DNA from: Bryobacterales bacterium
GTDB taxonomy: Bacteria > Acidobacteriota > Terriglobia > Bryobacterales > Bryobacteraceae
Length of the DNA stretch: 64,000 bases
Reading direction: 5' to 3'
Assembly (NCBI GenBank): GCA_016716385.1
Contig: JADJWL010000009.1
Span: 1-64,000, forward strand
Positions 53,014-62,252 of the stretch are shown piece by piece. Below the pieces are notes generated by a model. The model saw only the letters and a program-made list of their open reading frames with translations, made no database searches and had not been told where the DNA came from. Position 1 is the stretch's first letter. Each line of letters opens with the position of its first letter. Position numbers and translations under genes: made by a program.

Positions 53014-54699
53014 CTACTTCGGGCAGCCGCTGGTGGCGAACGCTTCGGTGTACTGCCGGCGCAGATCGGGATTCGCCACCGCGAGCGACTCCCGGAAATG
53101 CGCGCACGCTTCGACGCGCCGCTCCGGCGTGGGGTCCTGCGCCAGCATCGACTCCGCCAGCCAGTAGCGTGCTTCGAGGTCTCCGGGAGACTGCCGCACG
53201 ACAGCCTGGTACTGTGCCTCGGCGGCCGAATACAGCTCCCGCTCGAACAGGATGCCGCCCAGATTGAAGCGGGCCTTCGTCAGGGACGGGTCACGCTCGA
53301 TCGCGGCCTTGTACCGCTCAGCGGCGACATCGGGCTGGCCCGCATCCTCCGCCGCGACCCCGGCTTCGGCGAACGCCTGGGCGAGGCGGGCTCCGAGCGC
53401 GCTGCTCCGTTGCTCGTCGAGGCGGCCCTGGTAGTCGGATTCCAAGCCCAGCAATGCTTCCAGAGTCTCGGCCCGCCCGAAGCGGCAGTCAAAGAGGTGG
53501 CGTTCCGCCTCCTGCCGCGGGAAGGCTGGCGACGTCTGGGGCAGGAGCGTCTCGAGCACGCCGGCCGACGCCTGGCAGCCCCCGGCGGCCACGCCGGCCA
53601 TCGTCCGCCAGGCTGTGACGTCGCCGCGCGGCACGTCGCCCAACTCCGACTCCAGGGCATCGGTGAACTCGCGCTGCGCCGCGGCGAAGTCGCGCGCGCG
53701 GTAGAGCAGCGTCCCCCGGCGGAAGTGGGCGGAGCCAAGCGGCCAACCGGCGCTTCCCAGCGACCGGGCAATCTGGATCGCCTTGGCGTAGTCGCTCAGA
53801 GCTTCAGCATCCTGGCCCAGCGACTCACGGGAGCCGGCGCGATAGAGCAGAACCGTGGAATTGCGCGGGTCGCTACGCTCGGCGATCGCAAAGCTGCGGA
53901 TCGCTTCGGCGTGGCGGCCGGCGCCCTGCTGCGCCAGCCCGGTCTCCAGGGCGAACTCTGCCAGGTCGGGCGGCGGCGACAGCCGCGCCGTGAGATCGCC
54001 CGCGCCGTCCCGTTCCCAAGTCTCGATCGCCTTTTCGAGGTGCGGAATCGCATCCGCCGGATTGCCCGCCCGCCGCCGGAGGCGCGAAGCGACCCATTCG
54101 CTCCATGCCGTCTCGCCCAGGGGAGCAAGCCAGCGCGCCGCCTCGTCCAGGTCGTTCGCCCGAAATGCCAGCCAACCCAGCCACATGCGTCCGGCGGCCA
54201 TCACCTGTTCGCACGTCGCCGCATCCATCGCCGCGGAAAGCGTGCAAGCATGGCCCTCGATCGCCGCAGCCAGTTCCTTGCCGGATGCGGGAAGGCCCGC
54301 GGCGCGGCGGCCGTGTTCCAGCCTCGCGATCACCGACAGCACCTGGAGCGGCTGAGCATTGGCCAGATCCTCCGGAGGCCAGTCCGCAACCGCCTTGGCG
54401 AAGTCCCGTGCGGCGTTTCGGAACAATTCGGCCTGGTTCGATTCCAGCGCCGCGGCCAGGTGGCAGAAGCCCTTGCGATAGTTGAAGATGTGGCGGTACG
54501 GGTTCTGCCCCATCGCCAGCAGCGCATTGTGCGCCTGGACGCACGCGGCAGTGTCGGCCGCCGGGGGCGCTTGGGAGAGAAACACCTTCTCGAATTCCTG
54601 ATGCGCTTTCTGGGCCGGGTCGACGCCCTGAGCCTGGAGAACCACCGCGCCGGAAAGTAGCGCTGCAAACAGGAACAGGGACCGTGGAGAATCGGACAT
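53014..54699 (-). CDS. Exported TPR-repeat protein
   Basis: The 561-residue protein has a signal peptide (LFLFAALLSGAVVLQAQG) and many TPR-like helical pairs, clearest at the C-terminus (EDAGQPDVAAERYKAAIERD; FERELYSAAEAQYQAVVRQS) and mid-protein (AEALSDYAKAIQIARSLG). Four or five Cys residues are scattered. It lies 59 bases upstream of the DUF3326 gene in the same direction, so it may lead the NRPS transcript, although periplasmic TPR proteins are common and the link may be fortuitous. Confidence 0.8.
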   Translation of the reverse strand: MSDSPRSLFLFAALLSGAVVLQAQGVDPAQKAHQEFEKVFLSQAPPAADTAACVQAHNALLAMGQNPYRHIFNYRKGFCHLAAALESNQAELFRNAARDFAKAVADWPPEDLANAQPLQVLSVIARLEHGRRAAGLPASGKELAAAIEGHACTLSAAMDAATCEQVMAAGRMWLGWLAFRANDLDEAARWLAPLGETAWSEWVASRLRRRAGNPADAIPHLEKAIETWERDGAGDLTARLSPPPDLAEFALETGLAQQGAGRHAEAIRSFAIAERSDPRNSTVLLYRAGSRESLGQDAEALSDYAKAIQIARSLGSAGWPLGSAHFRRGTLLYRARDFAAAQREFTDALESELGDVPRGDVTAWRTMAGVAAGGCQASAGVLETLLPQTSPAFPRQEAERHLFDCRFGRAETLEALLGLESDYQGRLDEQRSSALGARLAQAFAEAGVAAEDAGQPDVAAERYKAAIERDPSLTKARFNLGGILFERELYSAAEAQYQAVVRQSPGDLEARYWLAESMLAQDPTPERRVEACAHFRESLAVANPDLRRQYTEAFATSGCPK

Positions 54700-54779
54700 C
54701 GTTCGTATCCCCCTAGGGTATCGCCTTCCCGGCTTGGGCCGGCAAACCCGCCAGGCTGCATGATATTCTGAGAGGGTCT

Positions 54780-54989
54780 ATGAGCATTCCGAATGTGAAG
54801 CGCTTTCGCATCAGCAGCCCGGACGGCGCTCAGTCCGCAACCCTGATGGCGGTTCTTCCGAAGAACGCCGATGTCGACGCCTACCTGGCCGAAGCCAGCC
54901 AGCGGTACGACTGGAAGGCCCATGCCGAAATGCAGCAGCGCCAGTTCAAGGTCCGCGTCGGCCAGCAGAAGCAGAAGAAGGCCAAGTAG
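54780..54989 (+). CDS. 69-residue basic small protein, unknown
   Basis: ATG 54780 follows GAGAGGGTCT. The product (SIPNVKRFRISSPDGAQSAT, then a helix DVDAYLAEASQRYDWKAHAE) ends in a Lys/Gln-rich tail (VGQQKQKKAK). I do not recognise it. It is divergent from the TPR gene with an 80-base gap. Confidence 0.6.
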   Translation: MSIPNVKRFRISSPDGAQSATLMAVLPKNADVDAYLAEASQRYDWKAHAEMQQRQFKVRVGQQKQKKAK

Positions 54990-55048
54990 GGCTCTGCCAC
55001 TCGTCGGCCAGGCGCGCGGTTCGGCCTACCGGGCCGTTCTTCCGTAGA

Positions 55049-56308
55049 TCACAGCCGCGATTTCAGCGTCTGGGCCGCCCGCAGGGCTTCGCTCGCGACA
55101 TCCGGGTCCGTGTCCCGTGACAGGCGCTCCAGCGGCTCGACGGATGTCTCGTCTCCGCTGAGAGCGAGAATGCGGGCCAGGTAGATCTTCTCGTCCTTCG
55201 TCCCGATGCCCAAGCTCCGGTGCAACTGCTCCCGCACTTTGGGATCGCGACCCACCTCCACCAGCAGCGCGTACGCCTCTCCCTGGCGCGAGCGGGCGCT
55301 GAGCGTGGCGATCAGCAACTGCAGCGGGCTGAATTCGGCGACCTCGGTCCGGCCGTGCGCGACCAGTCCGAACGCTTGCGAAAGGCGCGCCGATCCGCTG
55401 CGTTCCGAGGCGAACGCCGCCTCGAGTTTTGCCGTGTCGTCCGGATTCCTGAGCCGGCCGATGCCCTCCGCCGCGGCCTGGCGCAAACCCTCGTCCCGGT
55501 CCTGCAGGTGGCTGAGGAACAGCGAACGGTCCTCCTCGCGCGGCATCATCGCCATGGACGTGAGGGCTGCCTTGCGAACGCGCTTGTCACCGCTGCGGCG
55601 AAACACTTCGAGCAACTGCGGCACAGCCTCATGGTTCTGCAGCAGGCCGGTGGTCTCGATCGCGGCCAGTTGGACGCGCTGGTCGAAGTCCCGCAGCAGG
55701 TAGGCGATCTCCGGACCCATACTTTTGTCCCCGATCTTCTGGAATGCGATGAGGGCTTCGTAGATCACGTCGCTGTTCTTGCTCTTGAGGGACTCGACGA
55801 GGTCGGGAAGGGCGGCACGGCCGCGCAGGATGCCGATCGCCCGCGCGGCGTTGGCGCGGGACGTCATGGAGGCGCCCCCGCCGGCCAGCTTTCCAATAGC
55901 GTCGACGACTTCCTGGCGAACCTCGACGTGGGGCGGGATCACCTGGTCGTTCGTGTCGGTGAAGCGGCCCTGGATCTGCCCTCCGATGCGTCGCACGCGC
56001 GCGCCAAACCCCGTTCGAACGTAGCCGGGGAGATAGAAATTTACCAGGCCGTCGGTCGCGCGGACCTGGACTTCGGCATCGTTGTCGCGAGTCGCGAGAA
56101 TGAGAGGTTCGAGGGAATGCTGGGTGCCAATGTCAGTGAGAGCCTTGACGACCTCGACGCGGACCTCGAAACTGGGATCGCGCAGGTACTCCTGGAGTTG
56201 GGGGATGGCGCTGGAGCCGCCCCGCGCAATCTGCCGGATATCCTTAGCCGTCGCCTGGGCGAAGAGGGACGCTGCCCCACAGACCAGGAGAATCGAAGCA
56301 CGCAACAT
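55049..56308 (-). CDS. Exported HEAT-repeat protein
   Basis: The 419-residue protein has a signal peptide (ASILLVCGAASLFAQA). HEAT/PBS-lyase-type helical repeats run throughout (IPQLQEYLRDPSFEVRVEVV; ALPDLVESLKSKNSDVIYEA; AVPQLLEVFRRSGDKRVRKA; LSRDTDPDVASEALRAAQT). Such proteins are scaffolds; no catalytic residues are visible. It stands alone between genes on the other strand. Confidence 0.82.
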   Translation of the reverse strand: MLRASILLVCGAASLFAQATAKDIRQIARGGSSAIPQLQEYLRDPSFEVRVEVVKALTDIGTQHSLEPLILATRDNDAEVQVRATDGLVNFYLPGYVRTGFGARVRRIGGQIQGRFTDTNDQVIPPHVEVRQEVVDAIGKLAGGGASMTSRANAARAIGILRGRAALPDLVESLKSKNSDVIYEALIAFQKIGDKSMGPEIAYLLRDFDQRVQLAAIETTGLLQNHEAVPQLLEVFRRSGDKRVRKAALTSMAMMPREEDRSLFLSHLQDRDEGLRQAAAEGIGRLRNPDDTAKLEAAFASERSGSARLSQAFGLVAHGRTEVAEFSPLQLLIATLSARSRQGEAYALLVEVGRDPKVREQLHRSLGIGTKDEKIYLARILALSGDETSVEPLERLSRDTDPDVASEALRAAQTLKSRL

Positions 56309-56365
56309 ATTCCCACGGTAGCATGGGGCTCGCGTACTGGTACTTGTTTCGGGTATTATGACACC

Positions 56366-56830
56366 ATGGAAGCCCTCGTGTGGATTCTGCTACCCGTCGT
56401 GGTAGCGGCGGGGTCGGCGCTGCTGTCGTTCTATATCATGCAGGCGCGAATGGAAGTGGCTGTCGCCAGGGAGCGCGAGGCGCTGTCGGAAGCGCGCGTC
56501 CTCCTGGAGTCTTCGAAGAAGACGATGACCGAGACCATCAAGGCGACCGAGGAGCAAACCCGGCGGCAGGCGCTCGACGACTTCCTGGCGGATGTCCGCG
56601 TGGAAGAGCGTCACTTCACGCGTGAGAACCGCACGTTGTTCCTCAACAAGAAGAGCCTGGTCCTACAGGAACGAATCTACTTCCGGAACATTCCGCTCTC
56701 GAATTGGGTTGAACATGAGACGACGGTTGAAGAAGGCGCGGACGTCGACAAGCTGATCCAAACGCTGTCAGTCTTCAGCGGGCAGACTCTGCCGGCCGCC
56801 TCCAACCAGCCGCGCAAGCTTCTGCGGTGA
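56366..56830 (+). CDS. Membrane-anchored coiled-coil protein, unknown
   Basis: The 154-residue product has an N-terminal membrane span (WILLPVVVAAGSALLSFYIM), then a coiled coil (EREALSEARVLLESSKKTMT, TIKATEEQTRRQALDDFLAD) and a compact C-terminal region (RTLFLNKKSLVLQERIYFRN). ATG 56366 comes 6 bases after TATTAT (56354-56359), a possible -10 box, which would give a very short leader. The stop overlaps the next start by GTGA. The domain is a recurrent acidobacterial hypothetical. Confidence 0.72.
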   Translation: MEALVWILLPVVVAAGSALLSFYIMQARMEVAVAREREALSEARVLLESSKKTMTETIKATEEQTRRQALDDFLADVRVEERHFTRENRTLFLNKKSLVLQERIYFRNIPLSNWVEHETTVEEGADVDKLIQTLSVFSGQTLPAASNQPRKLLR

Positions 56831-57294
56831 GACGGCTTTCGTACCTGTTGCTTCTTTTCGTCCCGCTGATCCACGCGGACGCGGCGGACTTCGCCCTCAG
56901 GTTCGACATGCTGCGCCCGTCCCTGGAACGGCTCACGGGCGACGACCGGCCGTCGGTGGACGCGGCAATTGAGATGATCCGCCAGGGCGAGCACCAGGCG
57001 GCGCTGGTGCGGCTTGCCGCGGCGCGCGAGCGGAATCCGAAGAATTCGAGCCTGGGCATCCTTTCCGCCTACGCCTTGCTGCAGCTTGGGAATCTGGCGG
57101 GAGCGTTCGACCAGGCCCGGGCCGCCGAGAAGGCGCCTGACCACAACGTGTACACATGTTGGTTCCTGGCTAAAGTGGCTCTCCTCAAAGGGGATAGATC
57201 GACCTGCCAGCGCGAACTCGGCCACGTCCGGTCTTCGAAACAGCTCGCCGCCGAGGCGGGTGAACTGCAGGCTGAACTGGACCGGAAGCGCTGA
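56827..57294 (+). CDS. Small exported TPR protein
   Basis: The 155-residue protein begins at GTG 56827, overlapping the previous stop. A signal peptide (LSYLLLLFVPLIHADA) leads to about three TPR-like helical pairs (AAIEMIRQGEHQAALVRLAA; SLGILSAYALLQLGNLAGAF; TCWFLAKVALLKGDRSTCQR). It probably works with the membrane coiled-coil protein it is coupled to; the pathway is unknown. Confidence 0.72.
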   Translation: MRRLSYLLLLFVPLIHADAADFALRFDMLRPSLERLTGDDRPSVDAAIEMIRQGEHQAALVRLAAARERNPKNSSLGILSAYALLQLGNLAGAFDQARAAEKAPDHNVYTCWFLAKVALLKGDRSTCQRELGHVRSSKQLAAEAGELQAELDRKR

Positions 57295-57479
57295 TGGCCT
57301 AGGCTGAGTATTACCGTTCGTTAACTGTGCCCTGGCTGACACCCGCTGGATTTTCCCTTGCGGTTTTTCCTCTTCCGCGCCAATAATACAGATACGTTTC
57401 GCTTAGGGCCGGGATCGCCCGCTTACTCCATCAGGCCGCATAGGCCGCTCCGCGGGTAGTCCGGTTCAGGGGTACACAC

Positions 57480-60400
57480 ATGAGATACATTTCGACGTTA
57501 GCAGTCCTGTCCCTGCTGGCATTTCCCAGTCAGGTTCTGCCGCAAGCCACCACAGCCAAGGTCGTGGGTACGGTGAGCGATCCGTCCGGAGCCGTCATCC
57601 CGGGCGCGCAGGTCACCATTCAGAACCGGCAAAACAACCAGACCCGGCGGTCGGAAGCGGACGCGGCGGGCAACTACGAATTCTCCTTCCTCGCACCCGG
57701 ACCCTACACCCTTTCGGTGGAAGCCCAGGGCTTCATCCGTGCCGAGGTCAGTACGTTCCAACTCAGCGTCGACCAGGTCTCACGCGTCGATGTCAAGCTG
57801 CAGATCGGGCAGGCCACCGAATCGATCCAGGTGGAGGCGGGCGCTGTCCAGATGCAGACGGAAAACGCCACCGTGGGCACGGTCATCGACAGCAAACAGG
57901 TGGTCGACCTGCCGCTCAATGGCCGGTCATTCGTGCAGCTCGCGCTGCTCACTCCGGGCGTGAATCCCGGTACGCCGGGCAGCATCACCGTGCGCCGCCT
58001 GCGCGGATCAGTCGGCCAGGCCGTCGGCATGTCGGCCAACGGCGCGCGTGACACGCAGAACCGCTTCTATTACGACGGCATCGAAGCGATGGACCTCGAT
58101 AGCTACAGCTTCAGTTTCTCGCCGTCGGTTGACGCGATCAACGAGTTCAAGGTGCAGTCGAGCACCTATTCCGCGGAACTGGGCGGCGCGCCGGGCGGCC
58201 AGGTGAATCTCACCACCAAGAGCGGCAACAACGCCTACCACGGCACGGCGTGGTGGTTCAACCGCAACGACGCGTTCACGGCGCTCAACGGCTTTCAGCC
58301 GCGCACGGCGGACGCCAAGCCCCCGCGTCTGAACCGCAACCAGTACGGCGCCAACCTCGGCGGACCGGTGCTGATTCCCAAGCTGTACAACGGAAAGGAC
58401 CGGACGTTCTACTTCTTCAACTGGGAGTCCGGACGCCAGATCGCGGGCTCGTTCGGCGGGCAGGCGCTGATCCCGCCGGTTGCGCAACGGCAGGGTGATT
58501 TCTCCGGCAGCACCGCGATCATCACCGATCCCACCACCGGACAACCCTTCGCCAACAACGTGATCCCGACCAACCGGATCCAGAGTTACGCACGGATCTT
58601 CCTCGACCAGTTTGTGCCGGCGCCCAACACCAACGAGCCTGGCATCAATTTCCGTGGTCCGCGCGCCGCCGCGCCGATCAACCAGGACCAGTACGTGGCC
58701 CGCTTCGACCACAGTTTCTCCACAAGAGACTCGCTGTGGGTGAGCTACATGTACAACGTGCAGTCGGACGACACGGTCCCGACGTTCAGCTTCGACACGC
58801 GAGGCAATCGCGCCCGGGGCCAGAACGCGAGCATCACCGAGGTGCACATCTTCTCGCCGTCGGTGGTAAACGAACTGCGTCTGGGCTGGCACCGGTTCTT
58901 CGAGACCGAGTTCTTCGGCACCACCGACCGCGCCGACCTCGACGTGGCCAACATCATCGGCATTCCCGGCGTGGCGACCCGCCCGCGCGACTTCGGGCCA
59001 CCGACGTTTTCCGCCGGCTACGTGATGCCCACCGTCCGCGGAATCGGCCCGCGCGACCGGCTGAACCAGTTGTGGCAGGTCTCCGACAACGTGACGTGGC
59101 GCAGCGGCACACACTTCTTCAAGTTCGGCGGCATGGTCGCGCGCCGCAACTGGACGTTCGACGAAGCCGTGAACCCGCGCGGTTCGTTCACCTTCGACGG
59201 CACCGTCACTTCCGCCGGCCGTCCGATCACCCTCGACAACCGGTTCGCCGAGTTCCTCCTGGGACAAGCGACCAATGCCCAAGTGTCAGTGGAGCCGTTC
59301 GCCACCCGCATGAACAACTGGTGGCAGGGCTACTACTTCCAGGACGACTGGAAGATCACGCCACGCTTCACACTGAATTTCGGTGTGCGCTACGAGTACT
59401 TCACGCCGCCGATCCAGCGCGGCAAGGCCACCAACTTCGATCTGAACGGTTTTGTGCCTGTGCGGCAGACCTTCTTCGGCTTCCCGGATATTGCCGACAC
59501 CAGCGACCGTCCGAGTGCGCTGGTCTACCCCGACCGCAATGACTTCGGCCCCCGTGTCGGTTTCGCCTGGTCGGTGCCCGGTGTCACCGACTTCGTGGTC
59601 CGCGGCGGCTACGGCATGTACTATACGCCGGAGATCACGAACTCCTGGACCACGCTCACGCTGAATCCGCCGATCGTGCGCACGTTCGCGTTCACCGGCA
59701 ACGCCCAGAATCCGATCAACGTGATGACCGCGTTTCAGGGCGCGGGACAGACCGTGGCCGGCCTGTTCGGTTCCGGCGCGCTCGATCCGAACCTGCGCAC
59801 GAGCTACACCCAGCAGTGGAACTTCACTCTGCAGAAGCGGATTCCCAAGAACGTCTACCTCGATCTTGGCTACGTTGGATCGAAGGGGACGCGCCTGACC
59901 GGCACGTTCGACGGCAACCGGCCGATCGACGTGGTGGACCCGCGGACGCCTGGCCTGGGGTCGATCGCATCCCGCCGCCCGCTTCAGGGATTCGACCGCA
60001 TCGGAGTCACCAAGTCGCTCGCCAACTCGATCTACCACTCGCTGCAGTTCAAAGCGGAGCGGCGGGTTGCGGGCGGCCTGTCCGTGATCGGGTCGTATAC
60101 GCTGGGCAAGACGCTGTCGAACGCCGACATTTCGAGCGTGGGAGGCGGCAGCTTCCTCGGCCAAATTCAGGACTACTTCAACTTGGCAAGCGAGCGGGCT
60201 CCGGCGACCTTCGATATCCGGCACCGGATGTCGATTGCGGCGATTTATGACGTGCCGTTCTTCAATACGGCGGCTCCGCTCGTGCGGTCGCTCCTCGGCG
60301 GCTGGCAGTTGGGCACGATCATCACGGCGCAGACCGGTTTCGCCTCGACGCTCTCCAATGTGATCGATACGACAGGCACCGGCGTCATCTCCCGTCCGGA

Positions 60401-60767
60401 CGCGGTTGCGGGCCAGTCAGCCATGCTGGACCGGGGCGACCGGACCCGCGCCCGCTGGTTCAACACCGGCGCGTTCACGCGCCCGCAGTTCGGCCAGTTC
60501 GGCACGGCCTCGCGCATGCCGCTCTATCTGCCCGGCATGAATCAGGTGGATGCTTCGGCGATGAAGAACTTCCGCATCATCGAAGGACATTCGGTCCAGT
60601 TCCGGGCGGAGTTCTTCAATGCGCTCAACCACGTGAATCTCGGCGCGCCGGGATTGAACATCGTCGACACGGCGAACTTCGGCCGTGTCACATCCACCAA
60701 CCAGGGCGCCGCCGGCATGCCGGGCGACGCCCGGGTGATTCAGTTCGGTCTGAAGTACATCTTCTGA
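57480..60767 (+). CDS. TonB-dependent receptor, Oar-like with carboxypeptidase-regulatory domain
   Basis: The 1095-residue protein has a signal peptide (TLAVLSLLAFPSQVLPQA). A carboxypeptidase-regulatory-like beta domain follows (residues about 25-110: VVGTVSDPSGAVIPGAQVTI; NYEFSFLAPGPYTLSVEAQG), then a plug (VVDLPLNGRSFVQLALLTPG), and a large barrel ends in ARVIQFGLKYIF with terminal Phe. This architecture is a signature of Acidobacteria, in which dozens of copies occur. It should import a large substrate such as oligosaccharide or peptide through the outer membrane using TonB energy; the ligand is unknown. The 185-base leader shows no clear promoter. Confidence 0.92.
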   Translation: MRYISTLAVLSLLAFPSQVLPQATTAKVVGTVSDPSGAVIPGAQVTIQNRQNNQTRRSEADAAGNYEFSFLAPGPYTLSVEAQGFIRAEVSTFQLSVDQVSRVDVKLQIGQATESIQVEAGAVQMQTENATVGTVIDSKQVVDLPLNGRSFVQLALLTPGVNPGTPGSITVRRLRGSVGQAVGMSANGARDTQNRFYYDGIEAMDLDSYSFSFSPSVDAINEFKVQSSTYSAELGGAPGGQVNLTTKSGNNAYHGTAWWFNRNDAFTALNGFQPRTADAKPPRLNRNQYGANLGGPVLIPKLYNGKDRTFYFFNWESGRQIAGSFGGQALIPPVAQRQGDFSGSTAIITDPTTGQPFANNVIPTNRIQSYARIFLDQFVPAPNTNEPGINFRGPRAAAPINQDQYVARFDHSFSTRDSLWVSYMYNVQSDDTVPTFSFDTRGNRARGQNASITEVHIFSPSVVNELRLGWHRFFETEFFGTTDRADLDVANIIGIPGVATRPRDFGPPTFSAGYVMPTVRGIGPRDRLNQLWQVSDNVTWRSGTHFFKFGGMVARRNWTFDEAVNPRGSFTFDGTVTSAGRPITLDNRFAEFLLGQATNAQVSVEPFATRMNNWWQGYYFQDDWKITPRFTLNFGVRYEYFTPPIQRGKATNFDLNGFVPVRQTFFGFPDIADTSDRPSALVYPDRNDFGPRVGFAWSVPGVTDFVVRGGYGMYYTPEITNSWTTLTLNPPIVRTFAFTGNAQNPINVMTAFQGAGQTVAGLFGSGALDPNLRTSYTQQWNFTLQKRIPKNVYLDLGYVGSKGTRLTGTFDGNRPIDVVDPRTPGLGSIASRRPLQGFDRIGVTKSLANSIYHSLQFKAERRVAGGLSVIGSYTLGKTLSNADISSVGGGSFLGQIQDYFNLASERAPATFDIRHRMSIAAIYDVPFFNTAAPLVRSLLGGWQLGTIITAQTGFASTLSNVIDTTGTGVISRPDAVAGQSAMLDRGDRTRARWFNTGAFTRPQFGQFGTASRMPLYLPGMNQVDASAMKNFRIIEGHSVQFRAEFFNALNHVNLGAPGLNIVDTANFGRVTSTNQGAAGMPGDARVIQFGLKYIF

Positions 60768-60779
60768 TCCATGCCAGGA

Positions 60780-60822
60780 CGCTACGGCGTCAAGACGGGC
60801 TGTCCGTCTTGACGCCGTAGCG
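60780..60822. terminator. Perfect 19-bp hairpin between convergent genes (possible terminator)
   Basis: Arms 60780-60798 (CGCTACGGCGTCAAGACGG) and 60804-60822 are exact complements around the loop GCTGT. The hairpin lies between the stops of the TonB receptor (60767) and the sulfatase (60828). No T tract follows on either strand, so it may act as a factor-assisted bidirectional terminator or be a REP-like sequence. Confidence 0.6.
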
Positions 60823-60827
60823 CAAGA

Positions 60828-62159
60828 CTACGTCGCCGGACGCATCCGGTCCAGCACGGCGCGCAACTTCTGCCGGGCGCCCTTCGCCTCGGGCGACTCA
60901 CTCGCCGGATCGAGCGGCCGCTCTTCAAGCATGTCTGTCGAGATATCGAACAGATTTCCCTCTTCATAGAGCTTGTACCGCTGATCGCGGGCAAACCGCA
61001 CCAGCGTGTACGGCGCCTTGTCCCAGCCGGGACGCGGATCGTGGTGCACGAGCACCCATTCCCGCGGTGTTCCCTTTTCACCCTTGATTTGCGGCAGGAA
61101 ACTGACGCCGTCGAGCTTCAGGTCCGGCCGTTTCGCGCCGGCGGCATCCAGCATCGTCGGCAGGAAGTCGGTTGAGTCGACCAGGTCATCGAGGACCCGT
61201 CCCGCGGGAGCGGTCCCGGTCCACCGCGCGATCAGGGGAACGCGCGTTCCCAGATCCGTCGGCTTGCCCTTGGCTCCCTGCACAATCTGCCCGCGCCACT
61301 TCGACCGCACGTCGCGCGGCGAACCGTTGTCGCCGTAGAACAGGATGAGCGTCCGCTCGCCCAACCCGAGTTCATCGACTTTACGCGCGATGCGGCCGAT
61401 GATTTCGTCCATGTACTCGACCATCGCACCGAAGTTCGCCTGTGCGTCGGACTTGTGCCGGTCGCCCGTCTTCCAGGCTTCTTGGCGCGGGGTCGGCGGA
61501 AAGGGTCCATGCGTCAGCGCCATCGGGTAATACACAAAGAACGGCTGGTCGCGGTGCCGTTCGAGGAACGAGTTGATGTAGGCGGTATACACGTCGGGCC
61601 CGTACTCGCCCTGGCGCGTAGACAGCTTGCCGTTCTCATAGATCACGGGATCGGCGTAGCGTGAGCCTTTATCTTCGGTGTGCAGCGCGTGCCAGACGCA
61701 ATGTTCGTCGAAGCCCGCGTCTTCGATCCTCTTGCCTCTGCCGCGATACTCCGGCTCGAAATCGGGCGGATTATAGCTGTAGAACTGCCACTTGCCGGAG
61801 ATACAGGTCTTGTAGCCGGCGGCTTTCATGTGGTGCCCGAATGTCGGTTCTTCCGGGTCCATGATGCCGAACGCCTTCCAGTTGCGGTAATTGTAGAGCC
61901 CGGTCATCAACTGCAGACGCGTCGGCGTACACAGGGGCTGGGCGTAAGCATGCTCGAAGCGGACGCCCTGGCTGGCGAGGCGATCCAGTTCCTGTGTCTT
62001 GTACGACTCACCGCCGTAGCAGCCCAGCGTCTCCCAGCCGAGGTCGTCGGCCATGATCAGGATGATGTTCGGCCGCGCTGCGGCAGGCTTCGTGGCGCAG
62101 GCGGCCAGAGGCGCGGCGGCAGTCGCCCGGAGAAAATCACGGCGGGAAAGCTGGCTCAT
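60828..62159 (-). CDS. Sulfatase, Tat/lipoprotein-type signal
   Basis: The protein (443 residues from ATG 62159) has a twin-arginine signal with a possible lipobox (SRRDFLRATAAAPLAAC). The alkaline-phosphatase-fold start IILIMADDLGW has the metal Asp pair, and the formylglycine site is CTPTRLQLMTG (C-x-P-x-R). The other metal site is FYGDNGSP. It should hydrolyse sulfate esters in the periplasm, perhaps of polysaccharides taken up through the adjacent TonB receptor, though the neighbours converge rather than share an operon. A maturase (formylglycine-generating) gene is not in the window. Confidence 0.9.
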   Translation of the reverse strand: MSQLSRRDFLRATAAAPLAACATKPAAARPNIILIMADDLGWETLGCYGGESYKTQELDRLASQGVRFEHAYAQPLCTPTRLQLMTGLYNYRNWKAFGIMDPEEPTFGHHMKAAGYKTCISGKWQFYSYNPPDFEPEYRGRGKRIEDAGFDEHCVWHALHTEDKGSRYADPVIYENGKLSTRQGEYGPDVYTAYINSFLERHRDQPFFVYYPMALTHGPFPPTPRQEAWKTGDRHKSDAQANFGAMVEYMDEIIGRIARKVDELGLGERTLILFYGDNGSPRDVRSKWRGQIVQGAKGKPTDLGTRVPLIARWTGTAPAGRVLDDLVDSTDFLPTMLDAAGAKRPDLKLDGVSFLPQIKGEKGTPREWVLVHHDPRPGWDKAPYTLVRFARDQRYKLYEEGNLFDISTDMLEERPLDPASESPEAKGARQKLRAVLDRMRPAT

Positions 62160-62252
62160 GGTGACCCGAACATTCCACCACATCGGAACGTCCGAATCAA
62201 AACCACTCCCGATGGACAGCGGCATGCCCTTTGTGCCACGATGAGGGGCACT

